64,000 bases of DNA from Flavobacterium gilvum (GCF_001761465.1 NZ_CP017479.1:3348001-3412000), one strand, 5' to 3'. Positions 24,922-35,633 are shown, counted from the first letter of the stretch. A program made the numbers and translations. Notes: generated by a model not told the origin, from the sequence alone.

Positions 24922-26010
24922 ATGAAAAATACTGCTTTAACGCACTTACATGAGGGTTTGGGAGCAAAAATGCTACCGTTTGCTGGATACAATATGCCTA
25001 TTACTTACGAAGGCGTAAATGCAGAACACGAAACGGTTCGGAATGCAGTAGGTGTTTTTGATGTGTCTCACATGGGTGAATTTTTTCTTTCTGGTCCAAA
25101 TGCTTTGGCTTTGATTCAAAAAATAACTTCGAACGATGCTTCAACTTTGACAATCGGGAGAGCCCAATATTCTTGTTTACCAAATAATGAAGGCGGAATT
25201 GTAGATGATTTAATCATTTATAAAATGAAAGAAGAAGAATATTTACTGGTTGTAAATGCTTCAAATATCGAAAAAGACTGGAATTGGATTTCGGCACACA
25301 ATGATTTAGGTGTTGAAATGAAAAACCTGTCTGATGACTATTCTTTACTTGCCATTCAAGGACCAAAAGCTGTTGAAGCAATGCAGTCATTATCATCTAT
25401 AGATTTATCAGCGATTGCATATTATCATTTTGAAGTTGCAGATTTTGCCGGTTTTCCTAATGTAATAATCTCTGCAACAGGTTACACAGGTTCTGGAGGA
25501 TTTGAAATTTACTGCAAAAATTCTGACGCAGAAGCTATTTGGAATAAAGTATTTGAAGCTGGAGCTTCTTTTGGAATAAAACCTATAGGTTTGGCAGCAA
25601 GAGACACTTTGCGTCTCGAAATGGGATTCTGCTTATACGGCAATGACATTAATGATACAACTTCTCCTCTTGAAGCAGGATTAGGGTGGATTACCAAATT
25701 CAACAAGGAATTTACCAATTCGACTAGCCTGAAAAAGCAAAAAGAAGAAGGAGTAAGCAAAAAATTAGTGGCTTTTGAAATGCAGGAAAGAGCTGTACCA
25801 AGACACGACTACGAAATTGTTGACGGTTCGGGGGCAGTAATTGGAATTGTGACCTCTGGAACTATGTCGCCTTCTATGAATAAAGGAATTGGGCTGGGCT
25901 ATGTAACAACTGCAAACAGCACAATAGATAGCGATATTTATATCCGAATCAGAAAAAATGATGTTCCTGCCAAAGTGGTAAAACTTCCTTTTTACAAAAA
26001 AAGTTTCTAA
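24922..26010 (+). CDS. gcvT: Aminomethyltransferase, glycine cleavage T protein
   Basis: A 362-residue T protein of the glycine cleavage system, the usual length. Recognisable stretches are [43 protein letters not shown] and the folate-binding [16 protein letters not shown]. The C-terminal barrel contains VGxGT-like [17 protein letters not shown]. It transfers the methylene group from the lipoyl-bound aminomethyl on H protein to tetrahydrofolate, releasing ammonia. The other glycine cleavage genes are not in this window. It is monocistronic, 132 bases before the protease gene. Confidence 0.95.
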   Translation: MKNTALTHLHEGLGAKMLPFAGYNMPITYEGVNAEHETVRNAVGVFDVSHMGEFFLSGPNALALIQKITSNDASTLTIGRAQYSCLPNNEGGIVDDLIIYKMKEEEYLLVVNASNIEKDWNWISAHNDLGVEMKNLSDDYSLLAIQGPKAVEAMQSLSSIDLSAIAYYHFEVADFAGFPNVIISATGYTGSGGFEIYCKNSDAEAIWNKVFEAGASFGIKPIGLAARDTLRLEMGFCLYGNDINDTTSPLEAGLGWITKFNKEFTNSTSLKKQKEEGVSKKLVAFEMQERAVPRHDYEIVDGSGAVIGIVTSGTMSPSMNKGIGLGYVTTANSTIDSDIYIRIRKNDVPAKVVKLPFYKKSF

Positions 26011-26142
26011 GATTAAAGTTCCCAAAACCCTAAGAATAAAACCTACTAATTTTTCTAAGGAAATAATAACCTAGAAAGAAATATATTTTTTAACTTAGAG
26101 TAACAGAGTCTTAGTAACTAATTAAGAAAATAAGAAGTTTAT

Positions 26143-28179
26143 ATGAAAAAAATTACACTTGTGTTTCTGTTTTCAGCATTACCACTATTTGCACAAAATA
26201 GCGATGCAAGCTGTGATGTTTTACTCAAAATAAACAATTTACTTCAAAGAGAGCATTTTAGTCCAAAACCGATAAACGACAGTTTATCGGTTTATCTTTT
26301 CGATGAACTAATGAATAAACTAGATCCCTCTAGAATTATTTTCCTAAAATCACAAGTGGATACGCTTTCTAAAAAATACCGTCTTAACCTAGACGATCTC
26401 ATTTTAAGAAAAAATTGTTTTTTTATCACAGATATAAAAAGTGAATACCGAAAATCATTATTGAGAAACAAATCTATATTTGAAAAACTCAATCACGAAA
26501 CAATCAATTTCAAGATAAAAGACACTATTCGATTCAAGCAAAACGACACTGAATTCACGCTGAAAGAAAACAATGTCGAGAAAGCAATGAATAAAAAAGT
26601 GCGATTTGAAATATTGAGTGAGATAGCTGAAAGAAGTAAAAATTTAGACTCTTTAAAACTCAATTTTGATTCAATGAGTCTGGAATCCAAAAAGAACATT
26701 ATCAATAATGAACTCTGTAAAATCAATTTTCTGCTTTCAGATGAAAAATCATTTGAGGATAATATTTTCAATATTTTTTGCGGGTATTTTGACCCACATA
26801 CCAATTATTTCAGCAACGATACCAAATCGAGTTTTGTTTCGACTTTATCCAAAGAAAAACTATCATTGGGATTAGACGTAAGTCTTAATGAAAAAAACGA
26901 AATTATCGTAGAAGAAATCGACCCCAACGGTCCTGCTTTCAAAACAGGAAAAATCAAAAAAGGAGATCAAATCATTGCGGTATCCAACCAAAAGGAGACT
27001 TTGGAAGTTTCCTGTTCCTCACTTGAATCGATAGCAATTTTAATGTCTTCTGAATTAAATACAAACATAACCCTGACAATCAAACGAAACTCAGGAAAAA
27101 GTTTCAATGTTAGTATCGAAAAGCAGGTTTTAAAAGATGAAGAAAACACAGTATATAGCTTTATAGTTGACAAAGAAATCAAAGTTGGGTATATCAAAAT
27201 ACCCAGTTTCTATTCCAATTTTGAAGACGGAAACAACAAAGGCTGTGCTCAGGATGTTGCCAAAGAAACCATCAAATTAATGAAAGACAACATAAAAGGA
27301 CTGGTTTTGGATTTGACAGACAACGGTGGCGGTTCTATGGAAGAAGCTGTAAAATTGGCTGGTTTATTTATTGATAGCGGCCCAATATCTATAGTTGCCG
27401 ATAATAAAAGACAATTATCAGTAATAAACGACCCGTACAGAGGCGTTATTTACAAAGGGCCAATTGTCATTATAATCAACGGAAATTCTGCCTCAGCAAG
27501 TGAATTTTGCGCTTCAATCATGCAGGATTACAATAGAGCACTTTTGATAGGTAGCACTTCTCTGGGAAAAGCGACAATGCAAACTATTGTACCTCTTGAA
27601 AAAGATGATGAAGAGCATTTTGTAAAACTGACAATAAGTAAATTTTACAGAATCACAGGAAAAAGCCATCAATCGACAGGGGTTATTCCCGATGTTCAGA
27701 TTCCTACCATTTATCAGGATGTGAATCAAAAAGAAAGTGATTTCCCTACAGCTTTAAAAAATGAAAGTCTAAATACCCAAATTCGATTCACACCATATGT
27801 AAGCAATGAATTTATTGAATCTCTTGCTCAAAAAAGTAGAGAAAGAGTGGCGCAAAGTCCTTTTTTTAATTCCATTATTGCACTCAATACAAAAATTGAC
27901 ACCATCTTAAAGAAATCAAAATTCGAAATCCCAATGACATTGGATGACGTTTTTGCGAATCAAACCAAAATCAATGATTTATCAGAAGAAATCAATAATT
28001 TCAAAGAAGATGATTTAAACTTAAACGTTTCCAATTCAGAGTACAACAAAACTTTGCTAACAATGTTTCCTTCGCTTATCGAGTACAACAAAATACAACT
28101 TGACAACTTAAAATCTAATCATTATCTAAATGAAGCTATATCCATAATAGCAGATTACAAAGTATTGAAACAAAAATAA
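26143..28179 (+). CDS. S41 carboxy-terminal processing protease (Prc/Tsp type)
   Basis: A 678-residue secreted protease. A signal peptide (KKITLVFLFSALPLFAQ) is followed by an N-terminal helical domain, a PDZ domain near residues 240-330 (LSLGLDVSLNEKNEIIVEEI and onwards) and the S41 core. The Ser-Lys dyad is visible: SASAS with S451, and GKATMQ with K476, spaced by 25 as in E. coli Prc. The C-terminal helical domain is also present, matching the long Prc form. It degrades or trims periplasmic proteins from their C-termini. There is no operon partner. Confidence 0.9.
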   Translation: MKKITLVFLFSALPLFAQNSDASCDVLLKINNLLQREHFSPKPINDSLSVYLFDELMNKLDPSRIIFLKSQVDTLSKKYRLNLDDLILRKNCFFITDIKSEYRKSLLRNKSIFEKLNHETINFKIKDTIRFKQNDTEFTLKENNVEKAMNKKVRFEILSEIAERSKNLDSLKLNFDSMSLESKKNIINNELCKINFLLSDEKSFEDNIFNIFCGYFDPHTNYFSNDTKSSFVSTLSKEKLSLGLDVSLNEKNEIIVEEIDPNGPAFKTGKIKKGDQIIAVSNQKETLEVSCSSLESIAILMSSELNTNITLTIKRNSGKSFNVSIEKQVLKDEENTVYSFIVDKEIKVGYIKIPSFYSNFEDGNNKGCAQDVAKETIKLMKDNIKGLVLDLTDNGGGSMEEAVKLAGLFIDSGPISIVADNKRQLSVINDPYRGVIYKGPIVIIINGNSASASEFCASIMQDYNRALLIGSTSLGKATMQTIVPLEKDDEEHFVKLTISKFYRITGKSHQSTGVIPDVQIPTIYQDVNQKESDFPTALKNESLNTQIRFTPYVSNEFIESLAQKSRERVAQSPFFNSIIALNTKIDTILKKSKFEIPMTLDDVFANQTKINDLSEEINNFKEDDLNLNVSNSEYNKTLLTMFPSLIEYNKIQLDNLKSNHYLNEAISIIADYKVLKQK

Positions 28180-28229
28180 AATAAATTAATTACGAACTAT
28201 TTTTTGCAAAAGATTTTTTCCATAGACTT

Positions 28230-28259
28230 TTGGAAAAATAAGGAATAGCTGTATTTTTG
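28230..28259 (+). promoter_or_regulatory. Bacteroidota promoter of yebC
   Basis: TTG at 28230-28232, a 19-base spacer, then TATTTTTG at 28252-28259: an exact match to the Bacteroidota TTG-N19-TAnnTTTG promoter. The start codon follows 21 bases later, which leaves a very short leader without a Shine-Dalgarno sequence. Confidence 0.75.
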
Positions 28260-28280
28260 CAGCACTAAAAACAATAAGAA

Positions 28281-28991
28281 ATGGGAAGAGCATTTGAGTT
28301 TCGAAAAGGTAGAAAAATGAAACGTTGGTCGGCAATGGCCAAAGCATTTACCAGAATTGGTAAAGATATTGTTATGGCGGTAAAAGAAGGTGGGCCAAAT
28401 CCTGATGCCAATTCAAGATTAAGAGCTGTAATTCAGAATGCCAAGGCTGCCAATATGCCTAAAGAAAATGTTGAACGCGCCATAAAAAAAGCAACAGAAA
28501 AAGACACCGCAAACTATAAAGAAGTATTATTTGAAGGTTATGCTCCTCACGGAATTGCCCTTTTGATTGAGACTGCTACAGACAATAACAACAGAACGGT
28601 TGCAAACGTTAGAAGTTATTTCAACAAATGCAATGGAACGATGGGAACTCAGGGTTCTGTAGAATTCATGTTTGACCACACTTGCAATTTCAGAATTCCA
28701 AAAGGCGGTATTGACCCGGAAGAATTAGAATTGGAACTAATTGATTTTGGTGCCGAGGAAGTTTTTGAAGACGAAGACGGAATTTTAATTTATGCTCCTT
28801 TTGGTAGTTTTGGAACAATTCAAAAAGAACTGGAAAGCAGAAAAATTGAGATATTATCTTCTGGTTTTGAAAGAATCCCACAAATCACAAAAAAATTATC
28901 CGAAGCCGAAGTGGCCGATGTAGAAAAATTGATTGAAAAACTTGAAGAAGATGATGACGTTATGAACGTTTATCACACAATGGAAGAGTAA
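28281..28991 (+). CDS. YebC/PmpR-family protein
   Basis: A 236-residue member of the YebC/PmpR (TACO1) family, of normal length. The N-terminus MGRAFEFRKGRKMKRWSAMAKAFTRIGKDI and the stretch NMPKENVERAIKKA are family hallmarks, as is the central FEGYAPHGIALLIE. Members act as transcription regulators or as ribosome-associated factors that help translate difficult sequences. It is monocistronic with a clear promoter at 28230 and a convergent terminator at 29022. Confidence 0.93.
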   Translation: MGRAFEFRKGRKMKRWSAMAKAFTRIGKDIVMAVKEGGPNPDANSRLRAVIQNAKAANMPKENVERAIKKATEKDTANYKEVLFEGYAPHGIALLIETATDNNNRTVANVRSYFNKCNGTMGTQGSVEFMFDHTCNFRIPKGGIDPEELELELIDFGAEEVFEDEDGILIYAPFGSFGTIQKELESRKIEILSSGFERIPQITKKLSEAEVADVEKLIEKLEEDDDVMNVYHTMEE

Positions 28992-29021
28992 TTCTATTGA
29001 TTAAAAAACATATACAACACA

Positions 29022-29049
29022 AAAAAGGGATGATTTTTCATCCCTTTTT
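29022..29049. terminator. Bidirectional hairpin terminator
   Basis: A perfect 12-base stem, AAAAAGGGATGA (29022-29033) with TCATCCCTTTTT (29038-29049), loop TTTT. A-run and T-run on the two sides allow it to serve both yebC and the convergent LamG gene. Confidence 0.88.
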
Positions 29050-29066
29050 CTTTACAATTTAATCTA

Positions 29067-30020
29067 CTAATTTGCTGTTAGCTTTTGATTCATACTACCA
29101 TTCTGTGAATTGGTAACTTTCAGCATATAAGTCCCTTCAGGCAAATTACTAATATCAATTTTATTCTTGTCAGTTCTATAAACCTTCAATCCTTTTTCTG
29201 AATAGATTTCAGATGTTTTAACCGGCAATGTTTCCTCAGGAACAGACAAAACAACATCTGATTTTTCGATGCCTGTTTTAGTCGTTTTGGCAGTAGTTGT
29301 CAAAACCACCTTTTTTTCAGTTGCATTTGCGACAGCAATACTATCATAGTTACTATTCTGCATTAAACTATTTGCATATAATCTTGCAACTTCATCAGTA
29401 GTCAGAGCAATATCAAATATTTTTAAATCATCTATATCTGCATCAATACTAACATTTGAACCTATTTTACCCATCCAAAATGCTGACGAAAAAGTATTTT
29501 TTTTAGGGCCTAATGATGATTTTATCAGTTCCCCATTTTTGTAAATTTTGGAGACAAGTCCGTCATAAGTAACAATATAGTTATACCAAACATCAGAGGC
29601 TATAGCTGTCGTCACAATAACGTCGTTTGTAGGCCCCCAACCAGCAAGATTCAAATCTGATTTTGAGTTGGTCGTACTTTGTTGCAACAAACCAAAATAT
29701 TGCGCGTTAAGTGTATTCCCATACCCCCAAATATAATTAGCCTTCGTAACATCTTTATATTTAACCCAAACAGAAACTGTCCTAGCAGCATTAGAAACTG
29801 GGAGATTAGGAATAGTTGTCTCTAAAACAGTGCTACAAACGTGTATTGCACCATTGGCAACTCCTGCTCTATCTTTAACATAATAAACCGTACCCGAAAA
29901 GGCAACGTCTTTTTTTACATTATTAAGTGAACCGTTAAAATTAAATTCTTGTATTGGTGTTTGGGCATTTGCAGAAATTAAAAACGCAAACAACAATGTA
30001 GAGAGGAAAATTTTTTTCAT
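29067..30020 (-). CDS. Secreted LamG-domain protein
   Basis: A 317-residue exported protein. The signal peptide (KKIFLSTLLFAFLISANAQ) is followed by a LamG/concanavalin-like jelly-roll domain (residues about 25-215), with the typical RTVSVWVKYKD, YFGLLQQS, WYNYIVTYDGLVSKIYKNGEL and DADIDDLKIFDIALTTDEVARLY elements. The last 45 residues (ISNLPEGTYMLKVTNSQNG, then KLTAN) resemble a type A type-IX-secretion sorting domain. It is probably surface-attached or secreted, and may bind a polysaccharide. It converges on yebC. Confidence 0.85.
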   Translation of the reverse strand: MKKIFLSTLLFAFLISANAQTPIQEFNFNGSLNNVKKDVAFSGTVYYVKDRAGVANGAIHVCSTVLETTIPNLPVSNAARTVSVWVKYKDVTKANYIWGYGNTLNAQYFGLLQQSTTNSKSDLNLAGWGPTNDVIVTTAIASDVWYNYIVTYDGLVSKIYKNGELIKSSLGPKKNTFSSAFWMGKIGSNVSIDADIDDLKIFDIALTTDEVARLYANSLMQNSNYDSIAVANATEKKVVLTTTAKTTKTGIEKSDVVLSVPEETLPVKTSEIYSEKGLKVYRTDKNKIDISNLPEGTYMLKVTNSQNGSMNQKLTAN

Positions 30021-30237
30021 AAGCTGTAGGTTTTAAATTTTTCGTAATAAAGAATAAAACAACAAATCTTATTGCTATATTAAAGTTACAACTACTTAAT
30101 TATAAGAACCAACATATTTCGTTGAAGCGCACAAATAGTCGTTTAATCAACTCAAAGCAAACAACTTACAAACTGAGACCTAAATAAAAAAGCTGTCTAA
30201 AAAAGACAGCCTTACTTGTATTCGACAAAAAGTATTT

Positions 30238-31278
30238 TTATTTTATAAATTCAATCTTTTGAGCCTCTTCTTCATTAATACTATCAAAGAAACCTTGATC
30301 ATTCATCCAATCATCACTAAACACTTTACTCATATATCGAGAACCATGATCCGGGAAAATAGCAACAACATTACTATTTTCGTCAAATTCTCCTTCTTCT
30401 GCATATTGTTTAATTGCCTGCATTACAGCTCCAGAAGTATATCCTACAAACAAACCTTCTTTTCGGGTTACTTCTCTTGCAGAATGAGCACTTTCTTCGT
30501 CAGAAACTTTCATGAACTTGTCAATAATATCAAAATCAGTTGCCGAAGGAATCAGATTTTTCCCTAAACCTTCAATTCTATATGGATAAATTTCATCAGT
30601 ATCAAACTCTTTGGTTTCATGATATTTTTTCAAAACCGAACCAAAAGCGTCTACTCCAAGAATTTTAACGTTAGGATTTTGCTCTTTTAAGTATTTTGCT
30701 GTCCCAGAAATAGTCCCTCCGGTTCCGCTACAAGCGACAAGATGAGTAATTTTCCCACTGGTTTGTTTCCAAATTTCGGGTCCTGTCGACATATAATGAG
30801 CATCAATATTCAACTGATTAAAATACTGATTAATATAAACCGATCCTTTTGTTTCTTCATGAAGGCGTTTTGCCACATTATAATAAGATCGATCGTCATC
30901 TGCAGAAACGTGAGCAGGACAAACATAAACCTTTGCCCCCAAACTTCTTAACATATCAATCTTATCTTTTGAAGATTTTGAACTTACAGCCAGAATACAA
31001 TTATATCCTTTTATGATACTAACCATTGCCAAACTAAAACCGGTATTTCCTGATGTAGTTTCGATTATGGTGTCTCCTGGCGACAAAATTCCTTTCTTTT
31101 CTGCTTCTTCAATAATGTATAAAGCAATTCTATCTTTCGAAGAATGACCCGGATTAAAGGACTCTACTTTAGCGTAAAAATTACCTTTTAAATTCTCGGT
31201 TATATTGTTTAGTTTAATAAGTGGAGTATTACCTATCAACTCTAAAACATTATTATAAGCATTTATTTCTTCTTTCAT
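30238..31278 (-). CDS. PLP-dependent cysteine synthase-like enzyme
   Basis: A 346-residue fold-type II PLP enzyme. Present are the cofactor lysine in [10 protein letters not shown] (near residue 48), the substrate loop [11 protein letters not shown] (near 75), and the phosphate-binding [13 protein letters not shown] (near 187). The family includes cysteine synthase and cystathionine beta-synthase. The length and the C-terminal [15 protein letters not shown] resemble the CBS-like branch without the regulatory CBS domains. It probably joins serine or O-acetylserine to sulfide or homocysteine; the exact substrate is undecided. It is on the same strand as the S9 peptidase gene 73 bases upstream. 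Confidence 0.88.
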   Translation of the reverse strand: MKEEINAYNNVLELIGNTPLIKLNNITENLKGNFYAKVESFNPGHSSKDRIALYIIEEAEKKGILSPGDTIIETTSGNTGFSLAMVSIIKGYNCILAVSSKSSKDKIDMLRSLGAKVYVCPAHVSADDDRSYYNVAKRLHEETKGSVYINQYFNQLNIDAHYMSTGPEIWKQTSGKITHLVACSGTGGTISGTAKYLKEQNPNVKILGVDAFGSVLKKYHETKEFDTDEIYPYRIEGLGKNLIPSATDFDIIDKFMKVSDEESAHSAREVTRKEGLFVGYTSGAVMQAIKQYAEEGEFDENSNVVAIFPDHGSRYMSKVFSDDWMNDQGFFDSINEEEAQKIEFIK

Positions 31279-31351
31279 AAAAAAATAGTTTATCTGAGAG
31301 CATTTTTTTAATTCACCCCGATATGATGCAAATCTAACAAAAAAAATCTAA

Positions 31352-33412
31352 TTAGATTTTAATTTTCTCCAAATCTAACAAAAAACTATACTCTTTTGCC
31401 AATTCCTTAACTGCTTCAAAGCGACCAGACGCTCCTCCATGACCGGCATCCATATTGGTATCGAGAAACAAGAGATTGTCATCTGTTTTCAAAGCCCTTA
31501 ATTTCGCCACCCATTTAGCTGGTTCCCAATACTGTACCTGAGAATCATGCAGTCCTGTCGAAACATACATATTAGGATATTTCTGAGCAACTACATTATC
31601 GTATGGAGAATAAGACAACATATAGTCATAGTATTTTCTCACATTTGGATTGCCCCATTCATCATATTCACCTGTCGTAAGCGGAATACTATCGTCTAGC
31701 ATTGTTGTAATAACATCTACAAAAGCTACTTGAGCGATGACTCCATTGTATAATTCTGGTGCAGTGTTAACAACAACTCCCATCAACAAACCGCCTGCAG
31801 AACCTCCTTCTGCATACAAATGTTGTGCCGAAGTATATTTTTCGGAAATTAAAAATTTGGAACAATCAATAAAATCGGTAAATGTGTTTTTCTTTTTCAA
31901 AAGCTTGCCATCTTCATACCATTGTCTTCCCAAATCCTCTCCACCTCGTATGTGGGCAATGGCAAAGATAAACCCACGATCCAACAATGTCAGTCTTGTA
32001 GTCGAGAAAGTCGCATCCATAGAATGACCGTAGGAACCATAAGCATATTGAAGCAAAGGATTCTTTCCATTTTTTTTCAAACCTTTTTTATACACCATAG
32101 AAATTGGGATTTTCACACCATCATCTGCGGTAGCCCAAACCCTTTCTTCGATGTAATTATCTTTATCAAATTTTCCACCCAAAACCTCTTGTTCTTTTTT
32201 AACTTCCTTAGTCTTGGTTCTCATATTGAAGTCTACAACCGATGAAGGTGTCCTCATGGATTGATAAGCAAAACGCAAAATTTCGGTATCAAAATCAACA
32301 TTTGAAGTTGTATAAGCAGTGTAGGTCTCGCTTTCAAAAGGAAGATAATACTCCCCTTCTCCACTCCACGGCATGATTCGGATTTTATTCAAGCCATTTT
32401 CGCGTTCTTCAACAACCAAAAAGTCTTTAAAAATCTCAACATCCTCCAACAAAACATCCTTTCTGTGCGCAATAACCTCTGTCCAATTACTTTTAGAAGT
32501 AGCATTTACAGGCGTTTTCATCAGTTTAAAATTCTCAGCCTTGTCTTTATTGGTAATAATATAAAAACTATCCCCATAATGACTGATGCTATATTCCATG
32601 CCCCGAACTCTTTTCTGGAAAATCTTAAATTCTCCATCTGGATTATCGGCATCCAGAATTTGGTATTCTGTAGTCAAAGTACTGTCTGATTCGATAGCCA
32701 AATATTTTTGTGACTTGGATTTTGCAATTTCGACATTAAAAGTTTCGTCTTCTTCAAAATAAACTAATACGTCATCAGTTTGTTTTGACCCCAATTTATG
32801 CTTAAAAATTTTATGCGAACGCAAGGTAACATCGTCCTGATCCGAATAAAAAATGGTTTTATTGTCATTGGCCCAAACAGCGCTTCCGGTAACGTTTTCA
32901 ATTTTATCTTCTAAAACTTCTTTGGTTTCCAGATTTTTTATCTGAATGGTATAAATTCTTCTTCCAACGATATCATAGCTGAAAAGTGCCAATTTATTAT
33001 CAGGACTCACACTCAAAGCTCCCAATTGAAAATAAGGTTTCCCCTTGGCCATCTCGTTGCAGTCAAACAAGATTTCTTCGGGAGCCGAGAGACTTTCTTT
33101 TTTTCGGGAATAAATTGGGTAATCCTGCCCTTTTTCGTAACGGGTAATATAATAATAGCCATTGTACAAATAAGGAACTGATTGATCATCTTCCTTAATA
33201 CGAGCTTTCATTTCTTCAAAAAGTGCAATTTGAAAATCTTTGGTATGTGCCGTTTTTTCTTGGTAATAGGTGTTTTCCTGATTCAGATAATCAATAACCT
33301 CGGGGTTTTCTCTGTCATTTAACCAAAAATAATTATCGATTCTGACTTCGCCAAATTTCTTTAATTTTTTAGGAATTATTTTGGCTACCGGGGCAGTATT
33401 TTTTTCTGGCAT
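31352..33412 (-). CDS. S9 family oligopeptidase (oligopeptidase B-like)
   Basis: A 686-residue prolyl-oligopeptidase-family enzyme. The N-terminal two-thirds is a seven-bladed propeller; the C-terminal alpha/beta hydrolase carries the nucleophile motif GGSAGGLLMG and the histidine motif DAGHGG, as in protease II. No signal peptide is seen on the preferred start. A -7 box on the minus strand (CAAAAATA at 33443-33450 read in complement) lies downstream of the alternative start at 33454, so the ATG at 33412 is favoured. It should cleave short peptides after basic residues in the cytosol. Confidence 0.92.
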   Translation of the reverse strand: MPEKNTAPVAKIIPKKLKKFGEVRIDNYFWLNDRENPEVIDYLNQENTYYQEKTAHTKDFQIALFEEMKARIKEDDQSVPYLYNGYYYITRYEKGQDYPIYSRKKESLSAPEEILFDCNEMAKGKPYFQLGALSVSPDNKLALFSYDIVGRRIYTIQIKNLETKEVLEDKIENVTGSAVWANDNKTIFYSDQDDVTLRSHKIFKHKLGSKQTDDVLVYFEEDETFNVEIAKSKSQKYLAIESDSTLTTEYQILDADNPDGEFKIFQKRVRGMEYSISHYGDSFYIITNKDKAENFKLMKTPVNATSKSNWTEVIAHRKDVLLEDVEIFKDFLVVEERENGLNKIRIMPWSGEGEYYLPFESETYTAYTTSNVDFDTEILRFAYQSMRTPSSVVDFNMRTKTKEVKKEQEVLGGKFDKDNYIEERVWATADDGVKIPISMVYKKGLKKNGKNPLLQYAYGSYGHSMDATFSTTRLTLLDRGFIFAIAHIRGGEDLGRQWYEDGKLLKKKNTFTDFIDCSKFLISEKYTSAQHLYAEGGSAGGLLMGVVVNTAPELYNGVIAQVAFVDVITTMLDDSIPLTTGEYDEWGNPNVRKYYDYMLSYSPYDNVVAQKYPNMYVSTGLHDSQVQYWEPAKWVAKLRALKTDDNLLFLDTNMDAGHGGASGRFEAVKELAKEYSFLLDLEKIKI

Positions 33413-33442
33413 CGTGAGTAGGTCTTTTTTAAATTTAAAATG

Positions 33443-33450
33443 CAAAAATA
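33443..33450 (-). promoter_or_regulatory. -7 box of the S9 peptidase gene
   Basis: The complement reads TATTTTTG, matching TAnnTTTG, 31 bases before the ATG at 33412. It rules out the upstream start at 33454. The -33 TTG is not at the ideal distance. Confidence 0.5.
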
Positions 33451-33516
33451 ACACAAAGCAATTTCAAATCGAATTCCTTTTTTATCTTATTTAACTTAAT
33501 TAAAAATCAAATTCAG

Positions 33517-33524
33517 TAATTTTG
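33517..33524 (+). promoter_or_regulatory. -7 box of the ybaB-like gene
   Basis: TAATTTTG fits TAnnTTTG and lies 27 bases before the ATG at 33552, which favours that start over an in-frame codon at 33522. No good TTG is seen at 19 bases upstream. Confidence 0.5.
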
Positions 33525-33551
33525 TTTTTCAATAATTTAAAAATCACCAAA

Positions 33552-33872
33552 ATGGATTTAATGGGAATGATGGGTAAACTTAGAGAAACCCAACAAAAAA
33601 TCGAAGATACTAAAAAACGTTTAGACACCGTACTTGTAGACGAACAAAGCAACGACAATTTATTGAAAGTTACTTTGACCGCCAATTCCAAAATCAAGTC
33701 AATTGCAATCGATGATTCATTGCTGGAAGACAAGGAACAACTTGAAGATTATTTGATTTTGGTATTAAACAAAGCTATAGAAAAAGCCTCAAAAATAAAC
33801 CAAGCCGAATTAGACGCTGTTGCCAAAATGGATATGCCAATGATTCCGGGAATGGATAATTTGTTTAAATAA
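33552..33872 (+). CDS. YbaB/EbfC-family nucleoid-associated protein
   Basis: A 106-residue protein. It has the family layout: a short N-terminal [24 protein letters not shown] helix, the beta sheet [22 protein letters not shown], and a C-terminal helical hairpin ending [12 protein letters not shown]. The glycine- and proline-containing tail is typical. Family members form dimers that bind DNA. In many bacteria the gene follows dnaX, but here it is divergent from the S9 peptidase and precedes a GNAT gene on the same strand. Confidence 0.92.
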   Translation: MDLMGMMGKLRETQQKIEDTKKRLDTVLVDEQSNDNLLKVTLTANSKIKSIAIDDSLLEDKEQLEDYLILVLNKAIEKASKINQAELDAVAKMDMPMIPGMDNLFK

Positions 33873-33941
33873 TTTTTGTTTCAGGTTTAAAGTTTTAATA
33901 GTAACCAACTTGAAACCTTAAACTTGAAACTTTTTCTTTTT

Positions 33942-34403
33942 ATGAACCAACTAGTGTTAACTTTCAAAAAAGCAACCGAAGAAGATATTGAATTCCTACT
34001 TTGGCTTCGCAAAGAGACAATGGTTGAACATTATATAAATGCCGGAAGAGAAGTAAATGAAGAAAATCTTTTAAGCCGAATAAATTACCATTTTGAACAC
34101 GCCAAAATAATTCTGCTAGAAAACGAAAAAATCGGACTCTTAAAAGTTGCCGAACAAGACAACGAAATTGAAGTCTTTCAAATACAAATAGCACCGAGCC
34201 ATCAAAACAAAGGAATTGGAACCCAAATCATACAATCCATTCTCAAAGAAGCTTCAAAAAAGAAAATCCCAGTAAAACTGAATGTCCTAAAAGTAAACAA
34301 AGCCCAAACACTGTATCAGAATCTGGGCTTTGAAATATATGATGAAAATGAATTTTCGTATTTTATGCGAAAAATTGAAAAAATTGAAAAATCTAAAAGC
34401 TAA
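33942..34403 (+). CDS. GNAT-family acetyltransferase
   Basis: A 153-residue N-acetyltransferase. The core motifs are visible: IEVFQIQIAPSHQNKGIGTQIIQSIL (strand 4 and acetyl-CoA pyrophosphate loop Q-x-x-G-I-G) and VNKAQTLYQNLGFEIYDEN (C-terminal motif). The ATG at 33942 is preferred to the upstream TTG at 33924. The acceptor substrate is unknown. Seventy bases separate it from the ybaB-like gene, so the two may share a transcript. Confidence 0.9.
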   Translation: MNQLVLTFKKATEEDIEFLLWLRKETMVEHYINAGREVNEENLLSRINYHFEHAKIILLENEKIGLLKVAEQDNEIEVFQIQIAPSHQNKGIGTQIIQSILKEASKKKIPVKLNVLKVNKAQTLYQNLGFEIYDENEFSYFMRKIEKIEKSKS

Positions 34404-34496
34404 ACCTTAGATCATTTAAACAAATTTCAAACTTTTAAACCACTTTAAACTCTTAAACAATTTAAACCTTTAAACAACCTTAAACTTACAAATCCT

Positions 34497-35522
34497 CTAA
34501 ATAACTATTTTTTGCAAGGTTTCAAGAACATAAGTATGCATTACTTCTTTGTAATCCAGATGCGTTACAATTCTTAGTTTTCCGTGTCCCAAAGAGCTTA
34601 TTAAAATATTTTTTTCTTTCAGTTTTTCGATAAGCAATTTTTCACTCAAACCTTCTCGAACCGAAAAAATCAAAATATTGGTTTCAACAGGTTCTATTTT
34701 ACCAATCCAAGGCAATTTTGACAATAAACTGGCAATTTCTTTGGCTCTCCTGTGGTCATCAATTAATTTGGCAATATTATGATCTAAGGCAAAATTCCCC
34801 GCAGCCGCAAGATATCCCACCTGACGCATACCGCCACCCAATATTTTACGAACGCGCAATGCCCTGTGAATAGTTTCCTTATTCCCCAAAAGTACCGACC
34901 CGATTGGCGCTCCCAACCCTTTGGACAAACAAACCGAAATTGTATCAAACAAAACTCCAAATTCTCTCGGGTGCTGTTTTTTGGCCACAACAGCATTCCA
35001 AATTCTAGCACCATCCAAATGGAATTTTAAATTATTGGCATCACAAACAGCCTTTATTTTCTTCAATTCTTCCACATCATAACAAGCCCCGCCACCCTTA
35101 TTTGTAGTGTTTTCGACACAAACCAAACTCGTTAACGGACTGTGGTAAAACTCCGGGTCATTTATAGCTCCGGCGACCTGCTCAGCCGTAATCATTCCGC
35201 GGTCACCATCGAGCAAACAACAAGAAACTCCGCTGTTGAACGAAACACCCCCTCCTTCATAATTATAAACATGGGCATATTTGTCGGCAATCAGTTGCTC
35301 TCCGGGCTGTGTATGCAGTTTAATCGCCGTTTGATTGGCCATAGTCCCCGACGGAAAAAAAAGTCCCGCTCCCATACCAAACATCGATGCCAATCTCGTC
35401 TCAAGCGCAATAACAGTCGGATCCTGTTTATACACATCGTCCCCCACTTGGGCATTAAACATGTATTGCAACATCTCCACCGATGGTTTGGTAATCGTAT
35501 CGCTAATCAAATTTATTTCCAT
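34497..35522 (-). CDS. Low-specificity L-threonine aldolase
   Basis: A 341-residue fold-type I PLP enzyme of the threonine aldolase/beta-eliminating lyase family. It has SDTITKPSVEMLQ at the N-terminus, FFPSGTMANQTA near residue 60, the LDGARIWNA motif near 170, and the PLP lysine in CLSKGLGAPIGSVL near 199. It splits threonine or allo-threonine into glycine and acetaldehyde. The length is normal. It is divergent from prfB; the AT-rich gap downstream (34404-34496) holds degenerate TTTAAAC repeats. Confidence 0.9.
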   Translation of the reverse strand: MEINLISDTITKPSVEMLQYMFNAQVGDDVYKQDPTVIALETRLASMFGMGAGLFFPSGTMANQTAIKLHTQPGEQLIADKYAHVYNYEGGGVSFNSGVSCCLLDGDRGMITAEQVAGAINDPEFYHSPLTSLVCVENTTNKGGGACYDVEELKKIKAVCDANNLKFHLDGARIWNAVVAKKQHPREFGVLFDTISVCLSKGLGAPIGSVLLGNKETIHRALRVRKILGGGMRQVGYLAAAGNFALDHNIAKLIDDHRRAKEIASLLSKLPWIGKIEPVETNILIFSVREGLSEKLLIEKLKEKNILISSLGHGKLRIVTHLDYKEVMHTYVLETLQKIVI

Positions 35523-35633
35523 AATCTAAAAACTAAATCCTATTTTTGCACTTAAAACTAGAAAATTATTAGAAGCTAATCCTGCTATTCGTTATAATCT
35601 TTTTTCAAAACGTCTTTTTTTGTAAAAAAGAAA